A stretch of DNA of 47,571 nt from Peptococcaceae bacterium SCADC1_2_3 (GTDB taxonomy: Bacteria > Bacillota > Desulfotomaculia > Desulfotomaculales > Nap2-2B), in assembly GCA_000681355.2 (NCBI GenBank), contig JJNX02000009.1, positions 1 through 47,571 of the forward strand. Direction: 5' to 3'. The translations under genes and the position numbers were made by a program. The notes beneath the pieces are model-generated. The model was not told the origin of the DNA. It saw nothing but the letters and a program-made list of their open reading frames with translations, and searched no databases. The number at the start of each line of letters is the position of its first letter. The first letter of the stretch is position 1. Below, piece after piece: positions 1 to 8,735 of this stretch.

Positions 1-218
1 TACCGGGTCGATTCGTTTATGTTCATACTCCCAAACACGGGTCCTGGTTAAATCTCGTGGAAACGCTCTTTGGTAAAATGGCAAGAACATTCCTGAAGCA
101 CATTCGCGTGAATTCCAAACAGGAACTTAAAGAAAGAATCCTACTGGGAATTAAGGAAATCAATGATTCTCCTGTTGTGCATCGCTGGAAGAAATTCGAT
201 TTTGCTCATGCTTTCTAA
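1..218 (+). mobile_element. IS630-family transposase, C-terminal 71 residues (cut by window edge)
   Basis: An open frame runs from base 3 to a TAA at 216-218. It holds the motif TPKHGSWLNLVE, which matches the end of the DDE domain of IS630/Tc1-mariner-type transposases; the Glu in this motif is normally the third catalytic acidic residue. About 50 residues follow, ending in a basic/aromatic tail (HRWKKFDFAHAF). The N-terminal part lies outside the window, so intactness cannot be judged. The right terminal repeat of the element was not identified between 219 and 300. The family call is by motif only. Confidence 0.82.
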
Positions 219-308
219 TGTAAGTATTTTGATGAAATGTTATACTAGTACCTAATAAAGAATCTGGTCTACTTGAAGATAATCTTTCCGTAGATAACCT
301 ATCCATGC

Positions 309-329
309 TATAATTATTACAGTTGTAAT
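309..329 (+). promoter_or_regulatory. -10 box with overlapping BlaI/CopY-type operator
   Basis: A perfect TATAAT (309-314) is followed at once by the palindrome ATTACA-GT-TGTAAT (316-329), whose core is TACA-N2-TGTA. That core is the known operator consensus of the BlaI/MecI/CopY repressor family. The -35 region is weak (TTCCGT around 286-291). The site lies 53 bases upstream of the ABC-2 permease. Repression by a BlaI/CopY-type protein is inferred; no such regulator gene is in the window. Confidence 0.55.
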
Positions 330-381
330 CTAAGGATTAAGAAGTTTAAATAATATTAAGGGGATAAAAACAGGTTTTTAG

Positions 382-1161
382 ATGGGTAGTTTTTTTCAAA
401 TAGACATTTCTCCATTAGTTTGGCGTGTTTTTAAGCGACACTTGATTGTTTTTTCCCGTAACTGGAAGGTAAATATAACCTTTAATTTTATTGAACCCTT
501 TCTTTATTTGGTAGCCTTGGGAATAGGCTTAGGCGCTTATGTTCAGCCCATAGAAGGCTTACCGTACCTTAAATATCTTGCTCCGGGCCTGGTAGTTTCC
601 TCGGCCATGTTTGCTGCTTCTTACGAATGTACTTACGGAACGTTTGTAAGGATGGAATTCCAAAAAACTTTTCAAGCCATGGTAACCACCCCAATAAACA
701 TAGATGACGTAATAGCCGGTGAAATTATGTATGGTGCTTTTAAAAGTACTCTTTACGGGATTATTTTTTTGTTGGTTACTCTGGTTTTGGGTCTGGTAAC
801 TTCACCCTGGGTAATTTTAATGCCCTTTTTACTGGCACTGGCAGGATTATTTTTCGCCATTATCTCTATAATCTGGACCGGTTTAGTTCCTAGAATAGAA
901 AGTTTTAATTACTTTTTTACTTTAATTATGACCCCAGTGTTTTTATTTTCCGGTATTTTCTTCCCTCTTTCCGGCCTACCGCAATTTATCCAAAAAATCG
1001 CCTGGTTTAATCCTCTTTTCCACGCAGTTAATCTCAGCCGCGGATTAATATTGGGTCAGTTAGGCAATGTCTTATGGCTGGATTTGCTTTGGCTTTTAGT
1101 TTTTACTATCCTCTTATTTCCTTTTCCCATTTATTTAATGCGCCGGTTAGTAATCAAGTAA
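382..1161 (+). CDS. ABC-2 type transporter permease (NodJ/DrrB-like), orphan
   Basis: This 259-residue protein has six hydrophobic segments and the layout of ABC-2 permeases: a cytoplasmic N-terminus, first membrane helix at about 35-55, and a conserved FLFSGIFFPLSGLPQ stretch near 190-205 typical of NodJ/DrrB-like efflux permeases. It would form the membrane channel of an exporter; the substrate cannot be read from sequence. Such permeases need an ATP-binding partner, usually encoded immediately upstream. Here the upstream neighbour is a transposase remnant and the downstream neighbour is uvrB, so the ATPase is missing from the locus. The ATG follows a weak CAGG at 7-base spacing. Expression probably depends on the promoter/operator at 309-329. 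Confidence 0.82.
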   Translation: MGSFFQIDISPLVWRVFKRHLIVFSRNWKVNITFNFIEPFLYLVALGIGLGAYVQPIEGLPYLKYLAPGLVVSSAMFAASYECTYGTFVRMEFQKTFQAMVTTPINIDDVIAGEIMYGAFKSTLYGIIFLLVTLVLGLVTSPWVILMPFLLALAGLFFAIISIIWTGLVPRIESFNYFFTLIMTPVFLFSGIFFPLSGLPQFIQKIAWFNPLFHAVNLSRGLILGQLGNVLWLDLLWLLVFTILLFPFPIYLMRRLVIK

Positions 1162-1187
1162 ACAATTGCCCCGGGGTAAAAATTTAA

Positions 1188-1372
1188 GTAAAATATACAG
1201 GTAGGCACATAGGGGCAAACAGTAGGGATTAGGATGTAGGGGCTAGGATGTAGGGGAAACGAAAACGTAGGGGCTAGCTAAATCCTAAATCCTAAATCCT
1301 AAAGAGATCTGCAAGTCTGGCAAAAAAACTTTGTGCCTTTGTGCCTTTGTGCCTACGAACCTAAGTAGTTAC
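1188..1372. repeat. Repeat A copy 1: MITE-like element with inverted ends
   Basis: It begins GTAAAATATACAGGTAGG and ends CCTAAGTAGTTAC, so the ends are imperfect inverted repeats. The outer arms match those of the copy at 15912-16100: left CAGGTAGGCACA-AGGGGCAA, right AGAGATCTGCAA then GGCAAAAAA-CTTTGTGCC. The inner cargo is different: TAGGATGTAGGGGC units on the left and three ATCCTAA units on the right, which can pair with each other. No open frame is present. It ends 30-48 bases before uvrB. Confidence 0.72.
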
Positions 1373-1419
1373 AAAAAATATAGATCCTAAATTTTTAAAG
1401 CGTGGTGCATATTGGCTTG

Positions 1420-3429
1420 ATGTTTCAATTAAAATTACCTTTTCCCTTAAGAGGGGACCAACCAAAAGCAGTTAACGCTCTAATAGAAGGAATTAAAAAG
1501 GGCTACCGCCACCAAACGCTTTTGGGCGTTACGGGAAGCGGCAAAACATACACTATGGCTCACGTTATTCAAACTTTACAAAGGCCCACTCTTGTCCTGG
1601 CCCCAAATAAAACTTTAGCGGCTCAACTTTGCGCTGAATTTAAGGAATTCTTTCCTGATAATGCGGTTGAATTCTTTATTAGCTATTATGACTATTACCA
1701 ACCCGAGGCTTATCTTCCTCAAACAGACACTTATATAGAAAAAGACTCTTCAATTAATGAAGAAATAGATAAATTACGCCATTCCGCTACTTGTTCCCTA
1801 TTTGAAAGGCGAGATGTAATTATTGTAGCTAGCGTCTCCTGTATTTACGGTCTGGGAGACCCTCAGGAATATAACAATTTAGTCCTCTCGCTGCGGCGGG
1901 GGACGGTTTTAAACCGGGAGAAAATACTGCGCAAGCTGGTGGATATTCAATTTGAGCGCAACGACGTTAATTTTACCCGCGGCAAGTTTAGGGTTAAGGG
2001 TGATGTACTAGAAATTTTTCCTATTGCGGCTGAAGATCACGCTATCAGGGTGGATTTTTTGGGGGATGAAATAGAGCGTCTCTTGGAGTTTGACGTCTTA
2101 ACCGGGGAAATTATAGGGGAACGCCAGCATGTTTCCATTTTTCCGGCCAGTCATTACGCGGTATCTTACCAGCGTATGCAGCAGGCTACCCAGAGTATTG
2201 AGGCGGAATTACCCGAAAGACTGGCTGCCTTAAAAAAGCAAGGAAAACTCTTAGAAGCCCAGCGCTTAGAGCAAAGAACTAATTATGATTTGGAAATGAT
2301 GCGCGAAATGGGTTACTGCAAAGGAATTGAAAATTACTCCCGCCATCTTAGCGGACGCTCACCTGGCGAGCCACCTTACACCTTGCTTGATTATTTCCCG
2401 CCAGATTTTTTAATGTTTATTGACGAGTCTCACGTGGCCGTTCCCCAAATCCGGGGCATGTATGAAGGTGATCGCTCGCGTAAAGAAACGCTGGTGGAAT
2501 TTGGCTTTCGCTTGCCTTCCGCTTTTGATAACCGTCCTTTAAAATTTCACGAATTTGAAAGCAAGCTTAGCCAGATTATTTATGTTTCGGCAACGCCTGG
2601 CCCGTACGAATTAGAAAATAGCAAGCAAGTTGTAGAACAAATCATTCGCCCTACTGGTCTGGTAGACCCAGAAATGAAGGTAAAGCCTACCAGAGGACAA
2701 ATTGACGATTTATTTGGCGAAATTACGCAGCGGGTAAACTGCAAGGAAAGGGTGCTTGTTACCACTTTAACTAAAAAAATGGCGGAAGACTTAACCTCTT
2801 ACTTTCAGGAGTTGGGAGTAAAAGTGCGCTATTTACATTCCGAGATTAACGCCCTTGAACGCATGCAAATTTTACGTGATTTGCGCCTGGGAGTTTTTGA
2901 TGTTTTAGTGGGCATCAATCTTTTGCGTGAAGGTCTTGATTTACCCGAAGTAAGCTTAGTCGCTATTCTTGATGCCGATAAAGAGGGCTTCCTGCGTTCA
3001 GAACGCTCTTTAATTCAAACTGCCGGAAGAGCAGCCCGCAATATAAAAGGAAAAGTAATTATGTACGCAGATAGGATTACCCTTTCTATGGAACGGGCAA
3101 TTAAAGAAAGTGAACGCCGCCGCAAAATACAATTGGCTTACAACCAAAAACACCGTATCATTCCCCAATCAATATCAAAAAAGGTCTATGGGGTTATTGA
3201 AGCCACCAGTAAAGTAGCGGAAAGCGAGTCAATTTATCAAGCAAAGACAAAAACCGGTAAATTAACGAAAAAAGAATTAAAACAAACCATTACCCGGTTA
3301 GAAAAAGAAATGCGGGAAGCTTCCCGGAAACTAGAATTTGAAAAGGCGGCCGGGCTGCGAGATTTGCTTATAGAATTACGCCTGGAATTAAGAGGAAAAG
3401 ACAGCCGTTTAATAGCCCAAGCCCAGTAA
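1420..3429 (+). CDS. uvrB: UvrABC system protein B
   Basis: UvrB is the damage-verifying helicase-like subunit of nucleotide excision repair; it is loaded by UvrA and then recruits UvrC. The 669 residues show the family order: GDQPKAV Q-motif near residue 14, Walker A GVTGSGKT near 35, the [10 protein letters not shown] beta-hairpin region, the DESH Walker B, helicase motif [29 protein letters not shown], and a C-terminal UVR domain that contacts UvrC. I chose the ATG at 1420 because it gives the usual MFxLxxP N-terminus; GTG codons at 1402 and 1405 are in frame, and no strong Shine-Dalgarno marks any of them. No uvrA or uvrC is adjacent. Repeat A sits just upstream and may have replaced the native promoter. 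Confidence 0.97.
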   Translation: MFQLKLPFPLRGDQPKAVNALIEGIKKGYRHQTLLGVTGSGKTYTMAHVIQTLQRPTLVLAPNKTLAAQLCAEFKEFFPDNAVEFFISYYDYYQPEAYLPQTDTYIEKDSSINEEIDKLRHSATCSLFERRDVIIVASVSCIYGLGDPQEYNNLVLSLRRGTVLNREKILRKLVDIQFERNDVNFTRGKFRVKGDVLEIFPIAAEDHAIRVDFLGDEIERLLEFDVLTGEIIGERQHVSIFPASHYAVSYQRMQQATQSIEAELPERLAALKKQGKLLEAQRLEQRTNYDLEMMREMGYCKGIENYSRHLSGRSPGEPPYTLLDYFPPDFLMFIDESHVAVPQIRGMYEGDRSRKETLVEFGFRLPSAFDNRPLKFHEFESKLSQIIYVSATPGPYELENSKQVVEQIIRPTGLVDPEMKVKPTRGQIDDLFGEITQRVNCKERVLVTTLTKKMAEDLTSYFQELGVKVRYLHSEINALERMQILRDLRLGVFDVLVGINLLREGLDLPEVSLVAILDADKEGFLRSERSLIQTAGRAARNIKGKVIMYADRITLSMERAIKESERRRKIQLAYNQKHRIIPQSISKKVYGVIEATSKVAESESIYQAKTKTGKLTKKELKQTITRLEKEMREASRKLEFEKAAGLRDLLIELRLELRGKDSRLIAQAQ

Positions 3430-3476
3430 ACTTAAAACCAATAAATTAAAATACTGATTTTCTCGTCTTTGGTTCG

Positions 3477-3485
3477 TGGTATAAT
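3477..3485 (+). promoter_or_regulatory. Extended -10 promoter upstream of priA
   Basis: TGGTATAAT is a perfect extended -10 (TGN plus TATAAT). There is no good -35 at 17-base spacing, which is normal for extended -10 promoters. It lies 141 bases upstream of priA and could drive priA-def-fmt. The leader would contain the palindrome at 3558-3585. Confidence 0.5.
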
Positions 3486-3557
3486 ATCATTAGTGACTTA
3501 TTTAATTTTTTAACGCGGCCGGTTTTCACAGATTTTAAAGTCCCGTTAAAATATTTT

Positions 3558-3585
3558 GTAGGGACGTTAAATTTAATGCCCCTAC
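3558..3585. repeat. Palindromic repeat, TTAAATTTAA family, copy 1
   Basis: A 28-bp near-perfect palindrome runs from GTAGGG to CCCTAC with TTAAATTTAA at its centre; the two central-flank mismatches are compensated as G/A pairs. The centre matches the palindromes at 5626-5649 and 15691-15708. It lies in the untranslated leader of priA. Confidence 0.65.
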
Positions 3586-3625
3586 ATAAAGTTACTATGA
3601 ACTTTTAAAATCAGGAGGCGGGTTT

Positions 3626-5860
3626 TTGTTTGCCGAAGTATTAGTTAATATCGTCGTTCGCCAGGTAGATAAAACTTTTCTTTACGCCGTTCCTGAAGAA
3701 TTAGAAAATAAGGTGCAAATAGGGGCTCGCGTAAAGGTACCTTTTGGCCGAAGGGCGGCCGATGGTTATGTGGTTGGGCTTAACTCAGACCAACCTGCCG
3801 AAAAGGTAAAAGAAATTACGGCTGTTTTAGACCATGGGCCGTTATTTACCCCTTCCCAACTAGCTTTAGCCCGCTGGATGGCGGCCTATTATTTACGTCC
3901 CACGGTGGAGGCCATGCAAGTAGTTATTGGGCCGCGCCTAAAAGCAACCGTTTGCCGGAAGTTAAAAGAATACTGGCCGGTAAAATCAGACAACACTGAA
4001 ATTTCATCCTCCTTACTCCTTACCCCTAAACAAACTGCCCTATGGCAGGTTGCCCTAACCAACCCCGGTCTTTCCCGGACAAAATTAGCTGCCTTGGCCG
4101 GCGTATCCTCTGGCCTGATAGACGTACTGGTGAAAAAAGGACTATTATCCGAAAGGGTGTATACTGGACCAGCCGGAACTAGCCCGCTGGATAAAACCCC
4201 AAAAAATGAGGTTTTGGTTCTTAACCCGAACCAAAAGGCCGCCTCTGGCCTTATTAACACGGCCATCCAGGCCAAAAATCCCGAGGTCTTCTTGCTTCAC
4301 GGGATAACGGACAGCGGCAAAACAGAGGTATACCTGCAATGCGTACAACAGGTGATTTCTCTAGGAGGCCAGGCCATTATCCTGGTCCCGGAAATTGCCT
4401 TAACACCCCAAATGGTAGACATTTTTTACGCCCGTTTTGGCTCCACCGTAGCTATCTTGCACAGCCGCCTTTCGGCCGGCGAAAGGTTTAATGACTGGAA
4501 CCGGGTCCAAAGTGGGGAAGCCAGGGTAATTTTAGGTACCCGTTCGGCTATTTTTGCCCCGGTAACAGATTTACGCCTGGTGGTAATTGATGAGGAACAC
4601 GAACCATCATACAAACAAGAAGAAAACCCGCGTTACCACGCGCGCACGGTTGCTTTACGTTTAGCCAAACAATACCAGGCAGTAGTAGTATTGGGCAGCG
4701 CTACCCCGTCGCTTTATTCTTATTCCCGTGCTTTATCCGGCGGGCCTTTCCGGTTATCAGAACTCTCTCATCGGGTAGATAGGCGCCCCTTACCAGAAAT
4801 CCGAATTATAGATATGCGCCAAGAAGCAAAGGGGGGAAACCGGCATCTTTTCAGTCAGCCTTTACAGGAAGCAATACAAGACCGTTTAAATAAAAAAGAA
4901 CAGATTATTTTATTTTTAAACCGCCGGGGTTACGCTACTTTTGTTTTTTGCCGGGCTTGCGGTTTGGTCATGAAATGTCCCCACTGTAATATTTCTTTGT
5001 GCTACCATGCAAACAATAATTTAATTTGTCATTACTGTAATTATCTCCTTCCCGCCCCCTCTCTATGTCCTGATTGTCAAGAGCAATATTTGGGCTATTT
5101 TGGCGCCGGAACCCAAAAAATAGAAAAGGAAATAACCCTTCTTTTTCCCCAGGCTAAGGTATTGCGTTTGGACAAAGATACGGTTAGCCGGAAAAATGCT
5201 CACCGGCAAATTATTATGACTTTTCAGGAAGGCGAGGCAGATATCTTAATTGGGACGCAAATGGTGGCTAAAGGATTGGATATACCTGGGGTAACCCTGG
5301 TAGGGGTAATAAATGCCGATATTACCTTACATATGCCTGATTTCCGGGCCAGCGAACGCACCTTTCAATTGCTGATGCAGGTAGCGGGCCGGGCCGGTCG
5401 CAGCAGCAAGGGGGGAGAGGTACTGGTACAAACTTATTCACCGCAACACTACGCCATAGTAGCCGCCCAAAAACAGGTTTATCTGGACTTTTTTCGTCAG
5501 GAAATGATGGTGCGCCGTAAAATGAATTACCCCCCTTTTACTCGATTATGCCGCTTGGTTTTATCCGGCACCGATCCGGACATAGCAGCTAAAGCCGCCG
5601 GTGAACTTGGCGCTAAATTAAAATTAAAGGCGTTAAATTTAACGCCTTTGCAGGAGGAGCAAATAGAAATATTAGGACCCGTGATGGCTCCTTTAGCTAA
5701 AATTAAAGACCATTACCGCTGGCACTTGATTCTTAAGGCCAAAGAGATTACAATTTTACGTGCCGCCGCTCAAATAGCCTTAAACTGGTACGAAGAAAAA
5801 ACCGTTTTAAAGAGGAAAGTAAAGCTTGTGGTTGACCTGGACCCGCAAAATATGATGTAA
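3626..5860 (+). CDS. priA: Primosomal replication restart helicase PriA
   Basis: PriA recognises stalled forks and loads the replicative helicase to restart replication. The 744 residues contain the N-terminal fork-binding domain, Walker A GITDSGKTE (about 230), the DEEH box, motif LGSATPS, and the zinc-binding insert with paired cysteines (CRACG, CPHC, CHYC, CPDC) near 450-495. The helicase C-lobe follows with GTQMVAKGLDIPGVTLVG and QVAGRAGR. The start is TTG, 7 bases after AGGAGG. A perfect 24-bp palindrome of the dispersed family is embedded in frame near residues 667-675 (KALNLTPL), a poorly conserved C-terminal stretch, and adds residues without breaking the gene. def and fmt follow, the usual Firmicute order. 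Confidence 0.97.
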   Translation: MFAEVLVNIVVRQVDKTFLYAVPEELENKVQIGARVKVPFGRRAADGYVVGLNSDQPAEKVKEITAVLDHGPLFTPSQLALARWMAAYYLRPTVEAMQVVIGPRLKATVCRKLKEYWPVKSDNTEISSSLLLTPKQTALWQVALTNPGLSRTKLAALAGVSSGLIDVLVKKGLLSERVYTGPAGTSPLDKTPKNEVLVLNPNQKAASGLINTAIQAKNPEVFLLHGITDSGKTEVYLQCVQQVISLGGQAIILVPEIALTPQMVDIFYARFGSTVAILHSRLSAGERFNDWNRVQSGEARVILGTRSAIFAPVTDLRLVVIDEEHEPSYKQEENPRYHARTVALRLAKQYQAVVVLGSATPSLYSYSRALSGGPFRLSELSHRVDRRPLPEIRIIDMRQEAKGGNRHLFSQPLQEAIQDRLNKKEQIILFLNRRGYATFVFCRACGLVMKCPHCNISLCYHANNNLICHYCNYLLPAPSLCPDCQEQYLGYFGAGTQKIEKEITLLFPQAKVLRLDKDTVSRKNAHRQIIMTFQEGEADILIGTQMVAKGLDIPGVTLVGVINADITLHMPDFRASERTFQLLMQVAGRAGRSSKGGEVLVQTYSPQHYAIVAAQKQVYLDFFRQEMMVRRKMNYPPFTRLCRLVLSGTDPDIAAKAAGELGAKLKLKALNLTPLQEEQIEILGPVMAPLAKIKDHYRWHLILKAKEITILRAAAQIALNWYEEKTVLKRKVKLVVDLDPQNMM
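5626..5649. repeat. Palindromic repeat, TTAAATTTAA family, inside priA
   Basis: A perfect 24-bp palindrome with core GGCGTTAAATTTAACGCC, extended by AAA on one side and TTT on the other. It is read in frame within priA. The same 18-base core recurs exactly at 15691-15708. Confidence 0.75.
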
Positions 5861-5868
5861 GAAAATAA

Positions 5869-5891
5869 CCCTCCCCCTCAAAGGGGGAGGG
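5869..5891. terminator. GC-rich hairpin between priA and def
   Basis: CCCTCCCCCT pairs with AGGGGGAGGG across a 3-base loop: a perfect 10-bp stem 9 bases after the priA stop codon. A T-run (TTTTTTT) starts only about 20 bases later, so it is not a textbook terminator. It may end priA transcription or act as an RNA-stabilising or repetitive element. def keeps its own strong Shine-Dalgarno downstream. Confidence 0.45.
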
Positions 5892-5965
5892 AAGAAGGTT
5901 CATTGACCCTTGTTTTTTTCTAATGACTGACGACCGACATCTTTTTCAGGAGGTAGGAGCAAAGA

Positions 5966-6418
5966 ATGGCTATTTACCAGATTATAAAAGAAAATAATAA
6001 AATTTTACGGACCAAAGCAATAAAAGTTACCAAAATTACTACCAACATCCATAAGTTATTAAACAATTTACAGGATACAATGTACTTCTATAAAGGGGTA
6101 GGTCTTGCTGCTCCTCAAATTGGTATTTCTAAAAGAGTAATTGTAATTGACGCAGGTGAAGGGTTAATTGAGATAATCAACCCTAGTATCGTCAATAGCG
6201 AGGGCCAAGAATTAGGTACTGAAGGTTGCTTGAGTATTCCCGGTATACTTGGTGAAGTGCCGCGAGCAACCCAAGTACTTGTTACCGGTCTTAATCGTCA
6301 CGGCAAGGAAATAAAAATTAAGGCTAATAGTCTTTTGGCCAGAGCTTTACAGCACGAAATTGACCACCTGGACGGTATTTTATTTATTGACCGGGCAGTT
6401 AAAATAAAAAGAGAGTGA
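5966..6418 (+). CDS. def: Peptide deformylase
   Basis: This metalloenzyme removes the formyl group from the initiator methionine of new proteins. All three family motifs are present in 150 residues: [10 protein letters not shown] (motif 1, near 43), EGCLSIPG (motif 2, with the metal-binding Cys), and HEIDHLDG (motif 3, two metal-binding His plus catalytic Glu). The ATG lies behind a strong AGGAGGTAGGAG. fmt follows 13 bases later, so the enzymes that add and remove the formyl group are translated together. Length is normal. Confidence 0.97.
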   Translation: MAIYQIIKENNKILRTKAIKVTKITTNIHKLLNNLQDTMYFYKGVGLAAPQIGISKRVIVIDAGEGLIEIINPSIVNSEGQELGTEGCLSIPGILGEVPRATQVLVTGLNRHGKEIKIKANSLLARALQHEIDHLDGILFIDRAVKIKRE

Positions 6419-6431
6419 GGTAGAGCTTATT

Positions 6432-7403
6432 ATGCGGATAGTATTTATGGGCACTCCATCTTTTGCCCTACCGTCCTTAGAAAAACTTTTAACTCACGGC
6501 CACCAGGTCGTAGGGGTAGTAACCCAACCAAACCGTCCCCGCGGGAGAGGAAAAAAAATACAACCACCCCCCATAAAAGAGTTTGCTCTTTCTCACGGCC
6601 TGGCAATTTACCAGCCCCTTCACGTAAAAGAGCCAGGATTTCTGGATGTGTTGGCCCGCCTACAACCCAAAGTAATTATTATCGTTGCCTTTGGTCAAAT
6701 TATTCCCCCTCAAATTATTTCCTTGCCCTCGTATGGCTGCATTAATCTTCACGCCTCATTATTACCTCAATATCGCGGCGCCGCTCCTATTCACCGGGCC
6801 ATTATAAACGGGGAAACCAAAACCGGGGTAACTACCATGCTTATAAATGAAAAATTAGACGAAGGGGATATTTTGCTTCAAGAAACAATTCCTATTAGAA
6901 AAGAAGATAATGCAGGTACGCTACATGACCGCCTGGCCAAACAAGGAGCGGACCTGCTGGTAAAAACCCTGGCCTTATTGGTCCAAGGTAAATTAAAACC
7001 GCAACCGCAAGACCACAGTCGGGCAACTTTCGCCCCACCTTTAAGACGTGAGGATGAAATAATTGACTGGTCAAAACCAGCCCGGGCTATTTTCAATCAT
7101 ACCAGGGGGATGGACCCCTGGCCGGGAGCAAAAACAACCCGGGATGAACGAACATTAAAAATTTACCGCGTAAAAATAAATAAGCCTGAAATTAACCCTG
7201 AACTTTACCCTTTAACAGTACTTAACCCACTCCCCGGTCAAGTTTTAACTGCCTCCCCGGAAAAGGGCTTGTTGGTTCAAACAGGGGAAGGTCAGGTATG
7301 GATTATGGAATTGCAAGCAGAAGGAGGCAAACGGTTGGCTATCCAAGAATTTTTAAGAGGCAACCCCCTTTCTGCAAACCAAAGGTTAGGAACTAAAGAT
7401 TAG
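6432..7403 (+). CDS. fmt: Methionyl-tRNA formyltransferase
   Basis: Fmt transfers a formyl group from 10-formyl-tetrahydrofolate to methionyl initiator tRNA. The N-terminal Rossmann domain starts MRIVFMGTPSFALPSL, and the catalytic loop LHASLLPQYRGAAPI (Asn, His, Asp scaffold) is intact near 107-121. The C-terminal OB-like domain ends near 320. Length (323) is typical. It directly follows def and precedes the FHA operon, which has its own promoter. The rsmB and rlmN genes often found downstream of fmt in related genomes are absent here. Confidence 0.97.
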   Translation: MRIVFMGTPSFALPSLEKLLTHGHQVVGVVTQPNRPRGRGKKIQPPPIKEFALSHGLAIYQPLHVKEPGFLDVLARLQPKVIIIVAFGQIIPPQIISLPSYGCINLHASLLPQYRGAAPIHRAIINGETKTGVTTMLINEKLDEGDILLQETIPIRKEDNAGTLHDRLAKQGADLLVKTLALLVQGKLKPQPQDHSRATFAPPLRREDEIIDWSKPARAIFNHTRGMDPWPGAKTTRDERTLKIYRVKINKPEINPELYPLTVLNPLPGQVLTASPEKGLLVQTGEGQVWIMELQAEGGKRLAIQEFLRGNPLSANQRLGTKD

Positions 7404-7427
7404 AAAAAGAAAGTTTTACGGTTTTTC

Positions 7428-7455
7428 TTGTAGAAATAAGGTAATATAGTATAAT
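7428..7455 (+). promoter_or_regulatory. SigA-type promoter of the FHA/kinase operon
   Basis: TTGTAG (7428-7433), a 16-base spacer and a perfect TATAAT (7450-7455) lie 62 bases upstream of the first FHA gene and after the fmt stop codon. It is the only good promoter seen before 15.7 kb, and the genes after it are tightly packed, so it probably serves the operon through rpe. Confidence 0.6.
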
Positions 7456-7516
7456 AATATTATTAGGAAGTAACATTAAACACGTCTAAGTCAAGGCTTG
7501 TACTGAAGGTGATGTA

Positions 7517-8308
7517 ATGGGGCTTTTTTTAAGCATAGAGGGAAGTTTAGAAAAATATATTGAGAAGTTTTTTCATGATAAATATAAGGGTCGCGTTCAC
7601 CCTTTGGAAATCGCCAAAAAGTTAACCCGGGAAATGAGAGACCGCAAAAGAGTGAGTATTAACCATACATACGTTCCTAATAAGTATCTTGTTTATTTAT
7701 ATCCGGAGGATTTGCAGGCGGTAATACCCATTGTCCCCTTATTAACCAGGGAACTTAAAGATTACGTTGAAAAAAAAGCAGCCGAAAAAAAGCATATTTT
7801 AATTGCCCCCCCGCAAATTTTTTTCCAGGCGGATGAAAACCTGGAAACGGGCCAATTACATGTCGAAGGAAGCTTTGAGGAGGTAAAAATAAACAAGGGG
7901 GTAGGGGTTGAAAATGAACCGCCCCTGGCCGAAAAAAAGGAAGAAGATGAAAAAAACACCCTTTGTTTTAAACCAATTAAAAACGTTATTCCTGCCCAAA
8001 ATAACTTTCCGGAACCAAAAGGACAACTTATACTTAACACGGGTACGGCAGTTGGTAAAACATTCTATCTTAAAACAAGCCCTATGATTATCGGACGCCA
8101 TGATTCCTGTGATATAATTTTAAATGATCACAGTGTATCCCGGCACCAGGCAAAAATAGAATACCAACAGGGAAAATATATCCTAACTGATTTAGAAAGC
8201 ACTAACGGGACTTTTGTTAACGGCAAAAAAATTACCACCCACCCGTTAAAGGCCGGGGATACCATTAAAGCAGGCACTTCGCTTTTACTTTTTAATTTTT
8301 TACCTTAA
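7517..8308 (+). CDS. FhaA-like protein: DUF3662 domain plus FHA domain
   Basis: A 263-residue cytoplasmic protein. Residues 1-110 match the FhaA N-terminal domain (DUF3662), beginning GLFLSIEGSLEKYIEKFF. A charged linker (about 125-165) follows, and residues 180-263 form an FHA domain with the phosphothreonine-binding motifs IIGRHDSCD, SVSRHQAKI and STNGTFVNG. FHA domains bind phosphorylated threonines, so the likely partner is the Ser/Thr kinase encoded five genes downstream. In actinobacteria the matching protein links kinase signalling to peptidoglycan precursor flipping and division; transfer of that role here is inference. ATG follows AAGGTGATGTA. Confidence 0.88.
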   Translation: MGLFLSIEGSLEKYIEKFFHDKYKGRVHPLEIAKKLTREMRDRKRVSINHTYVPNKYLVYLYPEDLQAVIPIVPLLTRELKDYVEKKAAEKKHILIAPPQIFFQADENLETGQLHVEGSFEEVKINKGVGVENEPPLAEKKEEDEKNTLCFKPIKNVIPAQNNFPEPKGQLILNTGTAVGKTFYLKTSPMIIGRHDSCDIILNDHSVSRHQAKIEYQQGKYILTDLESTNGTFVNGKKITTHPLKAGDTIKAGTSLLLFNFLP

Positions 8309-8326
8309 GGCATATTAAGGTATATA

Positions 8327-8731
8327 ATGTTAAGTTTTTTATTAATTATTCTTCATGGGCTTTTAATTATTTTTTTGTATTTGTTTATCGTTAAAGTAGG
8401 ATTATTTCAAATTGACCATCAGGTTAAGCAAAAAAATTACGGGCTAGTTGTTATAACCGCAACTGATCCGGAATTAAAAAAGGGAATGCTTTTTAACCTG
8501 ACCCAAAAATTGAGCCTGGGCCGGGAAGCAAGCAATGATTTAGCCATCAATGACTCTTATGTTTCTTTAAAACACGCCTTAATTATTCAAAAAAAGGGCC
8601 GCTACTGGATTTTGGACCAGGAAAGTTTAAATGGAACCTACCTAAACAAAAAACGCCTTGAAAAACCGGCCGTTTTAAAGATTAATGACTTGATCAAAAT
8701 TGGTAATACGGTTCTTCAGTTTAAGGGGTAA
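8327..8731 (+). CDS. Membrane-anchored FHA domain protein (FhaB-like)
   Basis: 134 residues: an N-terminal membrane helix (about 3-24, rich in Leu and Ile) and then one FHA domain with LSLGREASND, SYVSLKHALI and SLNGTYLNKKRL. The Ser-Arg-His motif is changed to Ser-Leu-Lys-His, so phosphothreonine binding may be altered. It lies 18 bases after fhaA and 4 bases before the PP2C gene. Its position equals that of fhaB/fipA in the mycobacterial pknB operon. It probably recruits phosphorylated partners to the membrane. Confidence 0.85.
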   Translation: MLSFLLIILHGLLIIFLYLFIVKVGLFQIDHQVKQKNYGLVVITATDPELKKGMLFNLTQKLSLGREASNDLAINDSYVSLKHALIIQKKGRYWILDQESLNGTYLNKKRLEKPAVLKINDLIKIGNTVLQFKG

Positions 8732-8735
8732 AAAT

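Noticed and set aside
1162-1180. CCCCGGGG followed by TAAAAA as a terminator of the permease gene
   Set aside because: The self-complementary stretch cannot form a stem with a loop, and no T-run follows.
8700-8735. Upstream TTG extension of the PP2C gene
   Set aside because: It lies inside the FHA gene, lacks a Shine-Dalgarno, and ATG 8736 has AAGGGG at 7 bases and the expected N-terminus.
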